From Tuberibacillus calidus DSM 17572 (lineage in GTDB: Bacteria > Bacillota > Bacilli > Bacillales > Sporolactobacillaceae): a DNA stretch of 64,000 bases. Under the pieces are notes generated by a model, which was given only the letters and a program-made list of their open reading frames with translations, did not search any database and was not told the DNA's origin. Of this stretch, positions 1 through 7,634 are shown one piece after another. The stretch is from the NCBI RefSeq assembly GCF_000430685.1, contig NZ_AUMM01000019.1, positions 1-64,000 on the forward strand. Direction: 5' to 3'. The translations under genes and the position numbers were made by a program. The stretch's first letter is position 1; every line of letters starts with the position of its first letter.

Positions 1-95
1 GGCATATTTTCGAGGACCAGACGGAGCCGTTCCAAATCTCCCAATTCTTCAATTTCATTCCACGAAAATAAGCTGAGTTGTGGTATAATAGCCAT
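1..95 (-). CDS. Transposase, N-terminal fragment cut by the window edge
   Basis: An ATG at 95 on the minus strand follows a good AAAGGAGG site and opens a frame of 31 codons that runs off the left edge. The peptide begins MAIIPQLSLFSWNEIEELG and continues with a charged 'DLERLRLVLENM' stretch. I recognise this start from a DDE-type IS transposase family of Bacillales, in which a 'MAIIPQ..LF.W.EIE.LGDLERL' opening precedes the catalytic domain. The body of the gene lies outside the window, so catalytic residues and integrity cannot be judged. The AT-rich 96-240 stretch would contain the IS end and its junction with host DNA, but I could not identify a terminal repeat with only one end visible. 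Confidence 0.6.
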   Translation of the reverse strand, partial: MAIIPQLSLFSWNEIEELGDLERLRLVLENM

Positions 96-569
96 ATGGA
101 TCCCTCCTTTGGGTGTTTAGTGATTTTGTGATAATTTCATTTTACACCAAAGGGGATCCATTTTTTATGCCCTTTTCGCCTGGGGGGAATTTTTTAGCTG
201 CTCCGTTCAAAGCATGATTTCCTCTATTTTTACATCGAAAAATGGGGGAAAATTTTTTTGACAGGTCTCGCAAAGTTTTGCGGGACAAGTTATTGCGGAC
301 AGCGCAATTAGCTCTCTTTCTAAAATCTTCTTGGCGGATGCGTCGCAATCTTGCTCATCGCGACAACGATAATAATTTATCATGGATATATATAATCGTC
401 AAGACGTTTTTAAAAAAAAATTTCATATCCCAATCCAGTGATCGGATTGCACCTTAAAAACGTTTTATGATGACATCTTAGTAAGCGCTTAACTTCTTCG
501 AGACTATTTTAAGGTGAATATATTATAATAGGGTTATTGGACCCATTGCGAAGGCGAAGGAGGGCATTG
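96..569. other. Intergenic region with nested inverted repeat, upstream of ygzB
   Basis: No convincing gene lies here. There is a nested inverted repeat: ACGTTTTTAA (404-413) pairs with TTAAAAACGT (454-463), and inside it CAATCC (431-436) pairs with GGATTG (444-449) around a 7-base loop. It lacks a U-run and is not an obvious terminator. A poly-A tract follows the left outer arm. The region probably joins the end of the transposable element on the left to the ygzB promoter on the right. AAGGAGG at 557-563 serves ygzB. Confidence 0.4.
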
Positions 570-944
570 ATGATGTTTAGGAATACGAGCAAGGTTAATA
601 GATTCCGCAATTTCGCGCTGATTTTAGTTTTCCTCGGCATCGGTATTATGTATTTGGCATTATTGTTTCGCACCCATCCTTGGGTGTCGGTGATCTTAAT
701 GATCATTGGTTTTCTATTCGTTCTGCTAAGTTCAGGTGTGTATCTTTGGGTCGGCATGTTGTCCGTAAAAGTCGTACAAGTCATTTGTCCAAACTGTGGA
801 AACCCTACCAAGGTTCTCGGCCGTGTAGACCTTTGCATGAGCTGTAATGAACCATTGACACTCGATCCGGAATTAGAAGGCAAACCTTTTGATAAAAAAT
901 ATAATCGCAATCCTTATAAATCTGTAGCTAGAAAAAAAGATTGA
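570..944 (+). CDS. ygzB: YgzB family membrane protein
   Basis: This 124-residue protein matches the B. subtilis YgzB family. Two hydrophobic membrane segments (about residues 12-32 and 36-62) precede a cytoplasmic zinc-ribbon-like tail with CPNC and CMSC pairs separated by the conserved KVLGRVD motif. The reaction or partner is unknown. The start is the ATG at 570 because AAGGAGG at 557-563 is 6 bases away; the adjacent ATG at 573 is equally possible, while the in-frame upstream codons from 537 have no ribosome site. The gene sits next to perR as in B. subtilis, but here perR is on the opposite strand and converges with it. Confidence 0.85.
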   Translation: MMFRNTSKVNRFRNFALILVFLGIGIMYLALLFRTHPWVSVILMIIGFLFVLLSSGVYLWVGMLSVKVVQVICPNCGNPTKVLGRVDLCMSCNEPLTLDPELEGKPFDKKYNRNPYKSVARKKD

Positions 945-1019
945 AAAAGGATTACAGCCAAACTCAGCTGTCACCAAATCTTATCATGAGATGGGGCGGC
1001 TTTATTTTTTAAGTAGTAA

Positions 1020-1190
1020 AAAAGCTCGGCTCTGTTAAGCCTTTTGGGCGAAAGCAGAGCCTTAGTTGTACTTTTCTTGGCCCGAAAGGTGATTTTATTT
1101 CTTACCAAAAGAAGCTATTGGGTGAGGGCAACCTTTGTTTTCATTATGCTAATCTAAAAATGATAGGCTTTCGTACAAGTATAAAAAAAG
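1020..1190. repeat. Dispersed 'GGCTCTG' structured repeat, copy A
   Basis: GGCTCTG (1028-1034) pairs with CAGAGCC (1055-1061), followed by TTAGTTGTACTTTT. A further module, CTAATCTAAAAATGATAGGC, ends at GTATAAAAAAAG just before the perR terminator. The same order of words recurs near 14.45-14.56 kb and 30.37-30.55 kb, always between genes. I read this as a family of non-coding dispersed elements. Its function is unknown and its exact limits are not sharp. Confidence 0.5.
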
Positions 1191-1208
1191 ACCGACAAGC
1201 GTCAGTCT
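1183..1208 (-). terminator. Rho-independent terminator of perR
   Basis: On the minus strand AGACTGAC, loop GCTT and GTCGGTCT are followed by seven T residues (the A-run at 1183-1189 on the plus strand). It lies just after the perR stop codon. Confidence 0.8.
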
Positions 1209-1219
1209 CTTTGCTTTTT

Positions 1220-1660
1220 TTAATTTTTAATCGTATTGTTTTTACAGTCAGGGCATGTGCCGTAGACTTCCATGCGGTGATTTTTTACGGTAAAACCGGT
1301 GACATGTTCAGCTACGGTTTCCACTTCGTCTAATCCTGGATAAGTAAAGTCCACAATTTTTCCGCAAGCTTCGCAGATGATATGATAATGATCCGTTGTC
1401 GCAAAATCAAAACGGCTGGATGAATCGCCGTACGTTAATTCTTTAACTAAACCCGCTCGTTTAAATACCCTTAAATTATTATAAACCGTGGCCACACTCA
1501 TGTTTGGAAATTTGGATTCCAAAGCCTTATAAATTTCATCGGCTGTCGGGTGTGACATATTCACGATGAGATATTCAAGTATAGCATGACGCTGGGGAGT
1601 TATTCTCACACCAGAGGCTTTTAAAGTATTGATCGCTTCCCTAATCCGCCCGTTTGCCAT
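1220..1660 (-). CDS. perR: Peroxide-sensing Fur-family repressor PerR
   Basis: A 146-residue Fur-family repressor that senses peroxide by iron-catalysed histidine oxidation. With the ATG at 1660 as start, every key residue falls at the B. subtilis PerR number: regulatory metal ligands H37, D85, H91, H93 and D104, and structural zinc cysteines C96, C99, C136 and C139. The Asp at 85-104 pattern distinguishes PerR from Fur and Zur. A winged-helix DNA-binding region covers about residues 1-80, with '[12 protein letters not shown]' as recognition helix. An upstream in-frame GTG at 1675 overlaps the ribosome site (GAGGTG) and was rejected as start. A Per box lies about 43 bases upstream, so autoregulation is likely. 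Confidence 0.96.
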   Translation of the reverse strand: MANGRIREAINTLKASGVRITPQRHAILEYLIVNMSHPTADEIYKALESKFPNMSVATVYNNLRVFKRAGLVKELTYGDSSSRFDFATTDHYHIICEACGKIVDFTYPGLDEVETVAEHVTGFTVKNHRMEVYGTCPDCKNNTIKN

Positions 1661-1702
1661 CTCGAGACACCTCACTTTCCAATAAGGGCATTTATTATTA
1701 AA

Positions 1703-1717
1703 TAATAATTTTTATAA
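1703..1717. promoter_or_regulatory. Per box upstream of perR
   Basis: TAATAATTTTTATAA matches the 7-1-7 Per-box consensus TTATAATnATTATAA at 12 of 14 defined positions and lies in the perR promoter region. This fits the negative autoregulation known for perR in B. subtilis. Binding is inferred from the match only. Confidence 0.65.
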
Positions 1718-1805
1718 TCTGCTTGTTTTTATTTTAAAACGTGCTGTATAAACATGTCAATTTTCTTTTCTAAAATAACTATATGTTAATTTTTCCTTCT
1801 CCATT

Positions 1806-2357
1806 CTACTGATGGAGTACAGGCTCCGTCATTCCGAGTTTATGGTTTATGTAGCGGGCGCTAACGAACAGAAAATCAGAAAGTCGGTTTAAATAGGCGA
1901 AAACGAGCGGGTTAATGTTTTCTTCAATCTTGACGGCGAGTCGTTCCGCTCTTCTCACAACCGTTCTTGCGACGTGTAAGGCCGCGGCTGGCTTGCTTCC
2001 GCCGGGAAGTATAAATTGTTTTAACGGGGCAAGTTGTTGATCCCAACGGTCAATCACTTCTTCCAATTCTTTGATATGTTCTTCTTTAACCGTCCAATAA
2101 ACTTCCTTTCCTTCCGGAGTGGCCAGTTCTGCGCCAACATGAAATAAATTCGTCTGGACTTTGTGCATCACCGTCAAAAATTCTTCTTTACCGTCAAAAT
2201 CGAAGTCCTGTAGCGCGCTTATAGCGAGGCCAATCATGGAATTGGCTTCATCACATGTTCCGTAAGCCTCGACCCTTGGATCATCCTTGCGCACCCTTTT
2301 TCCATATACGAGAGAAGTCGTTCCTTTGTCACCTGATCGCGTATAAATTCTAGCCAT
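1806..2357 (-). CDS. Cob(I)yrinic acid a,c-diamide adenosyltransferase, PduO type
   Basis: This 183-residue enzyme transfers the adenosyl group of ATP to cob(I)alamin. The N-terminal 'RIYTRSGDKGTTSL' ATP-binding loop, the 'EAYGTCDEANSMIG' helix and the C-terminal 'ARTVVRRAERLAV' and 'YLNRLSDFLF' motifs are those of the PduO/MMAB family, and the length is normal. The ATG at 2357 has GGGGGT seven bases upstream; the longer frame from 2381 overlaps the preceding gene without a ribosome site. It follows the dehydrogenase gene by one base on the same strand, so the two are probably cotranscribed. No other cobalamin gene is nearby, suggesting use of salvaged cobalamin. Confidence 0.92.
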   Translation of the reverse strand: MARIYTRSGDKGTTSLVYGKRVRKDDPRVEAYGTCDEANSMIGLAISALQDFDFDGKEEFLTVMHKVQTNLFHVGAELATPEGKEVYWTVKEEHIKELEEVIDRWDQQLAPLKQFILPGGSKPAAALHVARTVVRRAERLAVKIEENINPLVFAYLNRLSDFLFVSARYINHKLGMTEPVLHQ

Positions 2358-2358
2358 T

Positions 2359-3309
2359 TTAATACCCCCTGTCCAAGTCAATAAAGTTAATCAGGTCGCT
2401 CCTATGTTCTTTAAAACGCTTTAAATTTTCCTCAAAAATAGCCATCGCCCGCGGTTGATATTGTGAAGTAATGGCTGAAAAATGCGGTGTAACCGTCACG
2501 TTGTCCATTGCCCAAAAAGGATGGTCTGCTGGCAATGGTTCTTCTTCAAACACGTCAAGTACCGCGCTGATTTTCCCAGTCTTTAACACGTTTAATAAAG
2601 CCTCTTGGTCAACCGTCTTTCCGCGCCCAATATTAATAAATAAAGAACTCTCAGGCATCGCTTCAAAGTGTTGCCTTCCAATCAAACGGTCGGTCTCAGG
2701 TGTATAAGGTAAAACCGAAACGACGATGTCAGCTGTCCCCATGGCTTCAGCCAATTTATCGGTTTTATAAATATGATCGAAATACTCCACCAAACGACCG
2801 CTGCGATTAACGCCTAATACATTCATTCGAAAGGCTTTTGCCAGTCGGGCAATTTCTCCGCCAATGGCTCCTGTCCCGACAACCGTCATGGTTTTTCCCG
2901 CCAGTTCACTCATTTGAATGCCATATTTTTTCCATATGCGCCTTTTTTGATGGTCCCGCCATTCCTGCGTGCGTTTACACCATTGGAGGATTGCGGCGAA
3001 TGTGTACTCAGCCATTGGAATTTTATGAATCCCGCGGGCGTTCGTGACGATGATCCCCTTTTCTTTAATGGCTGGAAAAGGCATGCGGTCAAGGCCTGCA
3101 GAGATGACCATTATCCATTTAAGACGAGCCGCTTGACGAAGGATTTCCGCCGTCACATCTTCCCCATATGTGATGAGAATGTCAGCTTCCACCAAATCCC
3201 CCAGCGCATCCGACATTCTTTTATGAAAGTGAAAGGTGCAGTCAGGATGATTCTTCATTAGTCTATTCTGTAAATCTTCCTTAATTCTCGCACTTGAAAC
3301 AATGATCAT
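2359..3309 (-). CDS. D-isomer-specific 2-hydroxyacid dehydrogenase family protein
   Basis: A 316-residue NAD(P)-dependent oxidoreductase of the D-2-hydroxyacid dehydrogenase family. The Rossmann motif is VGTGAIGGEIA (about residues 142-152). The catalytic triad is visible as Arg in 'NIGRGKTVD', Glu in 'DVFEEEPLP' and His in 'TPHFSAIT'. Substrate specificity cannot be deduced; phosphoglycerate, glyoxylate and hydroxyisocaproate enzymes share this fold. AAGGAG precedes the ATG at 3309. The next gene (adenosyltransferase) starts one base past its stop. Confidence 0.88.
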   Translation of the reverse strand: MIIVSSARIKEDLQNRLMKNHPDCTFHFHKRMSDALGDLVEADILITYGEDVTAEILRQAARLKWIMVISAGLDRMPFPAIKEKGIIVTNARGIHKIPMAEYTFAAILQWCKRTQEWRDHQKRRIWKKYGIQMSELAGKTMTVVGTGAIGGEIARLAKAFRMNVLGVNRSGRLVEYFDHIYKTDKLAEAMGTADIVVSVLPYTPETDRLIGRQHFEAMPESSLFINIGRGKTVDQEALLNVLKTGKISAVLDVFEEEPLPADHPFWAMDNVTVTPHFSAITSQYQPRAMAIFEENLKRFKEHRSDLINFIDLDRGY

Positions 3310-3368
3310 CGTTTTCTCCTTCTTCGTCTCATTTTAATAAAAGCGCGGGCCAGCCGCGCATCCCGAGT

Positions 3369-4487
3369 CTATGTTAAATTTTCTGGATTGAGCCCTTTTA
3401 ATGAATCAATCACAAAAAGGCCATCCTTTCGAATGAGCACATCATCAAAATACAGCTCACCGCCGCCGTATTCCGGTCGCTGTATGAGAACCATGTCCCA
3501 ATGAATGCTGGAATTATTCCCGTTGTCAGCCTCATAATAAGCATCGCCAGGGGTAAAGTGAAGGCTACCGCAAATTTTTTCATCAAACAGAATATCCCCG
3601 ATCGGCTCTTTTATCAGCGGGTTAAGTCCGATGGCAAATTCGCCAATATAGCGAGCCCCTTCGTCGGTATCCAAAATTTCATTCAACCGGTTCGTGTCGC
3701 TCGCTTCTGCCTTAACAATTTTTCCATCTTTAAACGTTAAACAGATATTGTGGAATACTTTTCCGTGATACGGACTTGGGGTGTTAAAGGTAATCGTTCC
3801 GTTAACACTTTCTCTTACAGGGGCAGTATAAACCTCTCCATCCGGGATGTTGCATTCACCGGCACACATGACAGCGGGAATGCCCTTAATGGAAAACGTC
3901 AAGTCCGTCCCAGGTGAAACGATGCGCACTTTATCTGTTTTATCCATAAGCTCTTTCAATCGTTTTTGCCGTTCCGCCATTTTCACATAATCGACATTGC
4001 AGACATCAAGCAAAAAATCAGCGAATGCCGTTGTACTCATTCCGGCTTTTTGAGCAAGGCCCGGTGTCGGCCAATTCAACAACACCCATCGTCGCTCGTC
4101 AACAAGAAAATCGTTGGCCGGCTTTAGCACTTCACCGACTAATTTCATCTTTTCGGGTGAAAGAGCGGAATACTCGGCGTCGTTGGCTTCGGCCGCAATG
4201 GTGATCGATGCATCAATATCTTTATACTTATACAAATCCCACTTCACGCGAAGCTCCAACTGTTCGCGTTCGGCATGTTGACCGATGGCCACACTCAACT
4301 CATCATCATATAGCTCTAAGTACGGATAACTTTTGTTCGCATAGGCTTCTTGGATAATGGCGGCAACTAGCGGTTTGGCAGCTAAAGGGGCAATGATCAG
4401 CACCTTTTCTTTTGGTCTCAGTTTTAGTGAATGGTGAATCAACACTTTGGCCAGTTTCTTTATGCGTTCATCCCGTAGAAAGTTCAT
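3369..4487 (-). CDS. M29 family aminopeptidase (AmpS/PepS type)
   Basis: A 372-residue cytoplasmic metallo-aminopeptidase of family M29, close to AmpS and PepS in length. Recognisable regions are the N-terminal 'LRPKEKVLIIAP', the glutamate metal ligand in 'VMCAGECNIPDGEVYTAPV', 'GTITFNTPSPYHGKVFHN', the metal site 'EFAIGLNP' and the C-terminal 'SIHWDMVLI'. It removes N-terminal amino acids from peptides and probably acts in peptide turnover. It is alone on the minus strand with about 60 bases on either side; GGGGGA precedes the ATG. Confidence 0.9.
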   Translation of the reverse strand: MNFLRDERIKKLAKVLIHHSLKLRPKEKVLIIAPLAAKPLVAAIIQEAYANKSYPYLELYDDELSVAIGQHAEREQLELRVKWDLYKYKDIDASITIAAEANDAEYSALSPEKMKLVGEVLKPANDFLVDERRWVLLNWPTPGLAQKAGMSTTAFADFLLDVCNVDYVKMAERQKRLKELMDKTDKVRIVSPGTDLTFSIKGIPAVMCAGECNIPDGEVYTAPVRESVNGTITFNTPSPYHGKVFHNICLTFKDGKIVKAEASDTNRLNEILDTDEGARYIGEFAIGLNPLIKEPIGDILFDEKICGSLHFTPGDAYYEADNGNNSSIHWDMVLIQRPEYGGGELYFDDVLIRKDGLFVIDSLKGLNPENLT

Positions 4488-4566
4488 CCTATTCCCCCAT
4501 AAGTTTTATTAAATTCATTGTCACCATTGGAAAAACTGGTCGCCCTCCATAAAAAAAGCCATGTGT

Positions 4567-5034
4567 TTAGACTAAATGTTCTTTTATAAAATCATATACT
4601 TCCTGGACATGACCATTGACTTTGACCTTTGGCCAGATTTTACGGATCACGCCATCACCGTCAATGACAAAAGTTGTCCGTTCAATACCCATATACTCTT
4701 TTCCGAAATTTTTCTTTAACTTCCAAACCCCATATTTTTCGGCGACTTCATGGTCTACATCAGCCAAAAGCGGAAACGGCAGTTGATGTTTATCCGTAAA
4801 CTGTTGGTGCCGCTCAACAGGGTCAGGGCTTACGCCTAGAACGACCGTGCCTAAGTCTTGAAAACGGCTATGGGCATCACGGAAATCACAAGCTTCCGTA
4901 GTACATCCCGGTGTCATATCTTTGGGATAAAAGTAAAGGACGACGTTTTTGCCTTTAAAATCGGATAAAGAAATTTGTTCTCCCGTCGTTGACGGAAGTG
5001 TAAAATCCGGTGCTTTTTGTCCTTCAGATAGCAT
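4567..5034 (-). CDS. bcp: Thiol peroxidase / peroxiredoxin Bcp (YgaF)
   Basis: A 155-residue atypical two-cysteine peroxiredoxin of the BCP/PrxQ subfamily, reducing hydroperoxides with thioredoxin. The peroxidatic Cys44 is in TPGCTTEAC with the resolving Cys49 five residues later, as in PrxQ proteins. FYPKDMTPGC and 'GIERTTFVIDGDG' are also characteristic. The ATG at 5034 is seven bases after AAAGGGG; a TTG two codons upstream is less likely. In B. subtilis the orthologue (ygaF) sits between gsaB and perR; here it has stayed within a few kilobases of both. I see no clear Per box directly upstream. Confidence 0.93.
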   Translation of the reverse strand: MLSEGQKAPDFTLPSTTGEQISLSDFKGKNVVLYFYPKDMTPGCTTEACDFRDAHSRFQDLGTVVLGVSPDPVERHQQFTDKHQLPFPLLADVDHEVAEKYGVWKLKKNFGKEYMGIERTTFVIDGDGVIRKIWPKVKVNGHVQEVYDFIKEHLV

Positions 5035-5057
5035 AACCAAACCCCTTTCAAATGTTT

Positions 5058-6050
5058 TTAAGATATTTTGATGGCGATTTTCCCGAATTGACTCCCCTGT
5101 TCAATTTTTTTCATCGCAAGTAGCGTATCCGACAAAGAATAAACACTGTCTATAACTGGTTTTATCCGATGTTTATTAAAGAATTCCAGCATTTCATAAG
5201 CTTCTTCGATGCTGCCAAGGGTGCTACCTACAAGCGTATATTGTCCATAAAAGAAGTCCCTTAAGTTTAATGAAACGACATCACCTGCTGAAGCACCAAA
5301 GACAGCGATCGTTCCGCCTGGCTTTAACACATTGAGCGATTTATCCCAAGTCGCAGCGCCAACACTCTCGATGACTAAATCAATCGTTTCGTCCTTTAAC
5401 AGTTCTCGCCAATCGTGCTCGCTGTCAATGGCCCGATCGGCACCAAGTTCCAGCGCTTTTTGCCGCTTTTCAGCGCTTCGGCTCGTCACAATGACTCGGG
5501 CCCCAACGGCCTTGGCCATTTGGATGAGCAAGGTGGCGACACCACTACCTGCACCCGGTATTAAAACCGTCTGACCTGCTTTGATTTGGGCGCGTGTAAA
5601 AAGAACGCGATAGGCGGTTAAAGCGCCCAATGTTAGAACGCCGGCTTCTTCCCAAGATAAATATAACGGTTTTGGGGCGACATTCTCAGCTGGTAAAACA
5701 ATCGCTTCGGCAAACGTGCCGTGGTCAGGAAGGCTGAGGATTTCAAATTCAGGTGGCGGTGCTGCGCTTTTATTTTTCCAATGCAAGCTCGGAATAATGA
5801 CCACCTCATCACCCACATCGATGTGGTCGATATCCTTACCGACCGCTTCGACAACACCGGCGCCGTCCGACCCAAGTATCAATGCCGGATCGTCTGGTCG
5901 ATGGCGCTTTAGTGTGAACAAGTCGCGGTGATTTAAGCCCGCTGTCTTCAACCGAACTTTTACTTGTCCTTTTGAAACAGTAGGCTCAGGCATGTCCGTA
6001 TAATGGACCCCGGCAATCCCCGCTTCGCCTTTATGTACAACAGCTTTCAT
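5058..6050 (-). CDS. Zinc-type alcohol dehydrogenase-like / quinone oxidoreductase
   Basis: A 330-residue medium-chain dehydrogenase/reductase. It has the N-terminal GroES-like fold (GAGVVEAVGKDI), the nucleotide-binding GAGSGVATLLIQMAKA (about residues 166-181) and a C-terminal substrate lobe. The usual structural-zinc four-cysteine loop is absent, which fits the zinc-free quinone oxidoreductase branch. The substrate is unknown. The start is the ATG at 6050 (GGGGTGA upstream); an in-frame GTG at 6059 overlaps that ribosome site. It lies 23 bases upstream of bcp on the same strand and is probably cotranscribed with it. Confidence 0.86.
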   Translation of the reverse strand: MKAVVHKGEAGIAGVHYTDMPEPTVSKGQVKVRLKTAGLNHRDLFTLKRHRPDDPALILGSDGAGVVEAVGKDIDHIDVGDEVVIIPSLHWKNKSAAPPPEFEILSLPDHGTFAEAIVLPAENVAPKPLYLSWEEAGVLTLGALTAYRVLFTRAQIKAGQTVLIPGAGSGVATLLIQMAKAVGARVIVTSRSAEKRQKALELGADRAIDSEHDWRELLKDETIDLVIESVGAATWDKSLNVLKPGGTIAVFGASAGDVVSLNLRDFFYGQYTLVGSTLGSIEEAYEMLEFFNKHRIKPVIDSVYSLSDTLLAMKKIEQGSQFGKIAIKIS

Positions 6051-6252
6051 GACGCTCACCCCGCTGCTTTTGAATTAATGTTTTTTTATATTTTCTCAAA
6101 TTAACGAAGCTTTCACAACCGAAACACATCCATCCTGCCCTATGGGTAAAGGATCCGAAAACTTGTAAGCATCTTGACAAACATTTAACAACTCGATGGA
6201 ACATTCGATATTAAAATATAAAGTAGGAAAGATCATGAGGGAGGCCGCCGCG

Positions 6253-6879
6253 ATGGAACTGAGTGACATTAAAAAATCTTTATCAAGCAAGTCCTGTGAA
6301 ACGATTATCGGTGAAGAAGACGCCCTAAAGGCGAGCGTCCTGATACCGCTTGTTCAAACCGAAGAAGGCTTAGCCGTTTTGTTTGAAGAACGCTCCCATC
6401 AATTAAAAAGCCAACCAGGTGACATTTGTTTTCCTGGCGGAAGAATGGATCAACGTGATCAATCCCCAGTATCAACGGCCATTCGAGAAACAAGCGAGGA
6501 ATTAGGCATAAAAGCAGAAAGCATCGAGGTGCTCGGCGCACTCGGCCGATATATCCCATCAATGCAGCTCATCATTTATCCATTTGTCGGCTATTTAAAG
6601 GATACCGATTTCGCGGTAAATCCTGCCGAAGTTGCCTCAACATTTCAGGTACCGCTTCTTTTTTTATTAAATGCGGAACCAGAAAAATTCATTGTCCATC
6701 TTGAACCGCAGCCTGAGGATGACTTTCCGTATGACCGGATTGCAAGAGGAAAGGCATACGCTTGGCGAAAGCGTCAGATCACGGAATTGTTTTACCGTTA
6801 CCAAAACCGTCATATTTGGGGGATGACCGCCAAAATTTTAAACCACTTTTTAACCGTGATCCGAGCGGAGAAGGGATAA
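6253..6879 (+). CDS. NUDIX hydrolase, CoA pyrophosphatase type
   Basis: A 208-residue NUDIX protein likely to split coenzyme A or its derivatives into phosphopantetheine and 3',5'-ADP. The extended signature is seen: the CoA-type 'LLFEERSHQLKSQPGDICFPGG' region in outline, followed by the NUDIX box ending RETSEELGI. It also resembles NudL in length. The ATG at 6253 is about 8 bases after GAGGGAGG; the in-frame upstream codons from 6196 lack a ribosome site. It stands alone on the plus strand, divergent from the oxidoreductase. Confidence 0.9.
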   Translation: MELSDIKKSLSSKSCETIIGEEDALKASVLIPLVQTEEGLAVLFEERSHQLKSQPGDICFPGGRMDQRDQSPVSTAIRETSEELGIKAESIEVLGALGRYIPSMQLIIYPFVGYLKDTDFAVNPAEVASTFQVPLLFLLNAEPEKFIVHLEPQPEDDFPYDRIARGKAYAWRKRQITELFYRYQNRHIWGMTAKILNHFLTVIRAEKG

Positions 6880-7083
6880 TTTCAATCCCCGTTGTTATAC
6901 TCGGAGCACTTTTTACCCACTATTCCGAGATACGACATTAGAAATAGAACTTTTTACACATTGTTTTTTAAATATTCTGCATAATTCTGCAAAATCCGCT
7001 GGTTTGTCCACCGAAAGAGCTATGAAAAAAACGAATCAAATGGCGGATAAACCCAAGGCATAAACCGTGATAAGATAAAAGGA

Positions 7084-7257
7084 CAACGGGGGGTGGGCGG
7101 TTATTTTACGGAGGTGATGCCAATGACAGTATTCGAGGCGTTATCTCTTATGATTGCCTTTGGCACCCTTGTGGCCGTACTGTCACAGCCTAGACGAAAA
7201 TAGACCTTTTAGGATGAGGTCTATTTCGAAACTGCCCGCCCACCTTTGACACCGTTG
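7084..7257 (+). ncRNA. Structured type I toxin mRNA with complementary ends
   Basis: The ends of this stretch are complementary. CAACGG (7084-7089) pairs with CCGTTG (7252-7257) and GGTGGGCGG (7092-7100) pairs with CCGCCCACC (7236-7244). These enclose a toxin ORF whose ribosome site lies 10 bases after the left arm. A local hairpin AAATAGACC (7198-7206) with GGTCTATTT (7218-7226) covers the stop codon. Long 5'-3' pairing that silences full-length mRNA is established for several type I toxins; its use here is inferred. RNA ends are not known. Confidence 0.5.
7123..7203 (+). CDS. Putative holin-like toxin of a type I toxin-antitoxin system
   Basis: This 26-codon gene encodes a peptide beginning MTVFEALSLMIAFG, a single hydrophobic helix with a basic end (QPRRK). 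The MTVFEAL opening is diagnostic of the Bacillales holin-like toxin family (Hol_Tox), whose members are small membrane peptides usually silenced by an antisense RNA. A very strong ribosome site GGAGGTGAT (7110-7118) precedes the ATG by 4 bases. At 26 residues it is slightly shorter than most relatives. No protein antitoxin is nearby; the antitoxin, if present, should be an RNA from the opposite strand over the 3' half. It is isolated in a long intergenic region. Confidence 0.8.
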   Translation: MTVFEALSLMIAFGTLVAVLSQPRRK

Positions 7258-7634
7258 GGGACCCGAGACAGCCTGCCTCGGGTCCCATTAGCGCAAGCCC
7301 TCATTTCCGGAATTTTTTACCTAAGCAATTATTCAACATTTTAACCTCCCTACCTATCCTATTCCTTCATCAGTTTCCTATTCACTTTTCCATTGAAGAA
7401 ATAGTTTGGTCATTTTAAAAAAAGCCAATGATGACGGCTTAATAAGGATGGATGCTACCTGCCAATCGCTATCCGTTAGCAGTTATTTTTCGTCTTGCTG
7501 ATAATGATTTTGGCTACATCCAACCATTCCTTTTCAACGTGAATAAGCTTGCTTCCATTGATGACAACCCATGCATGTTTTGGGGTACAGATTCACAAAC
7601 TAACCTCAAATTTAATTCATTGGTGGTGTCTGAC
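7204..7634. other. Intergenic region after the toxin, with strong hairpin
   Basis: GGGACCCGAG (7258-7267) and CTCGGGTCCC (7277-7286) form a perfect 10-bp stem with a 9-base loop and no adjacent U-run. It may be part of an antisense antitoxin RNA or its processing site. The rest up to 7634 is AT-rich. It could be read in frame with the OPT gene from an ATG at 7452, but it has no ribosome site and no transporter-like sequence, so I treat it as leader. Confidence 0.45.

Noticed and set aside
7452-7634. 61-residue N-terminal extension of the OPT transporter
   Set aside because: No ribosome site, no resemblance to OPT sequence, and it overlaps the region where a toxin-associated RNA may lie.
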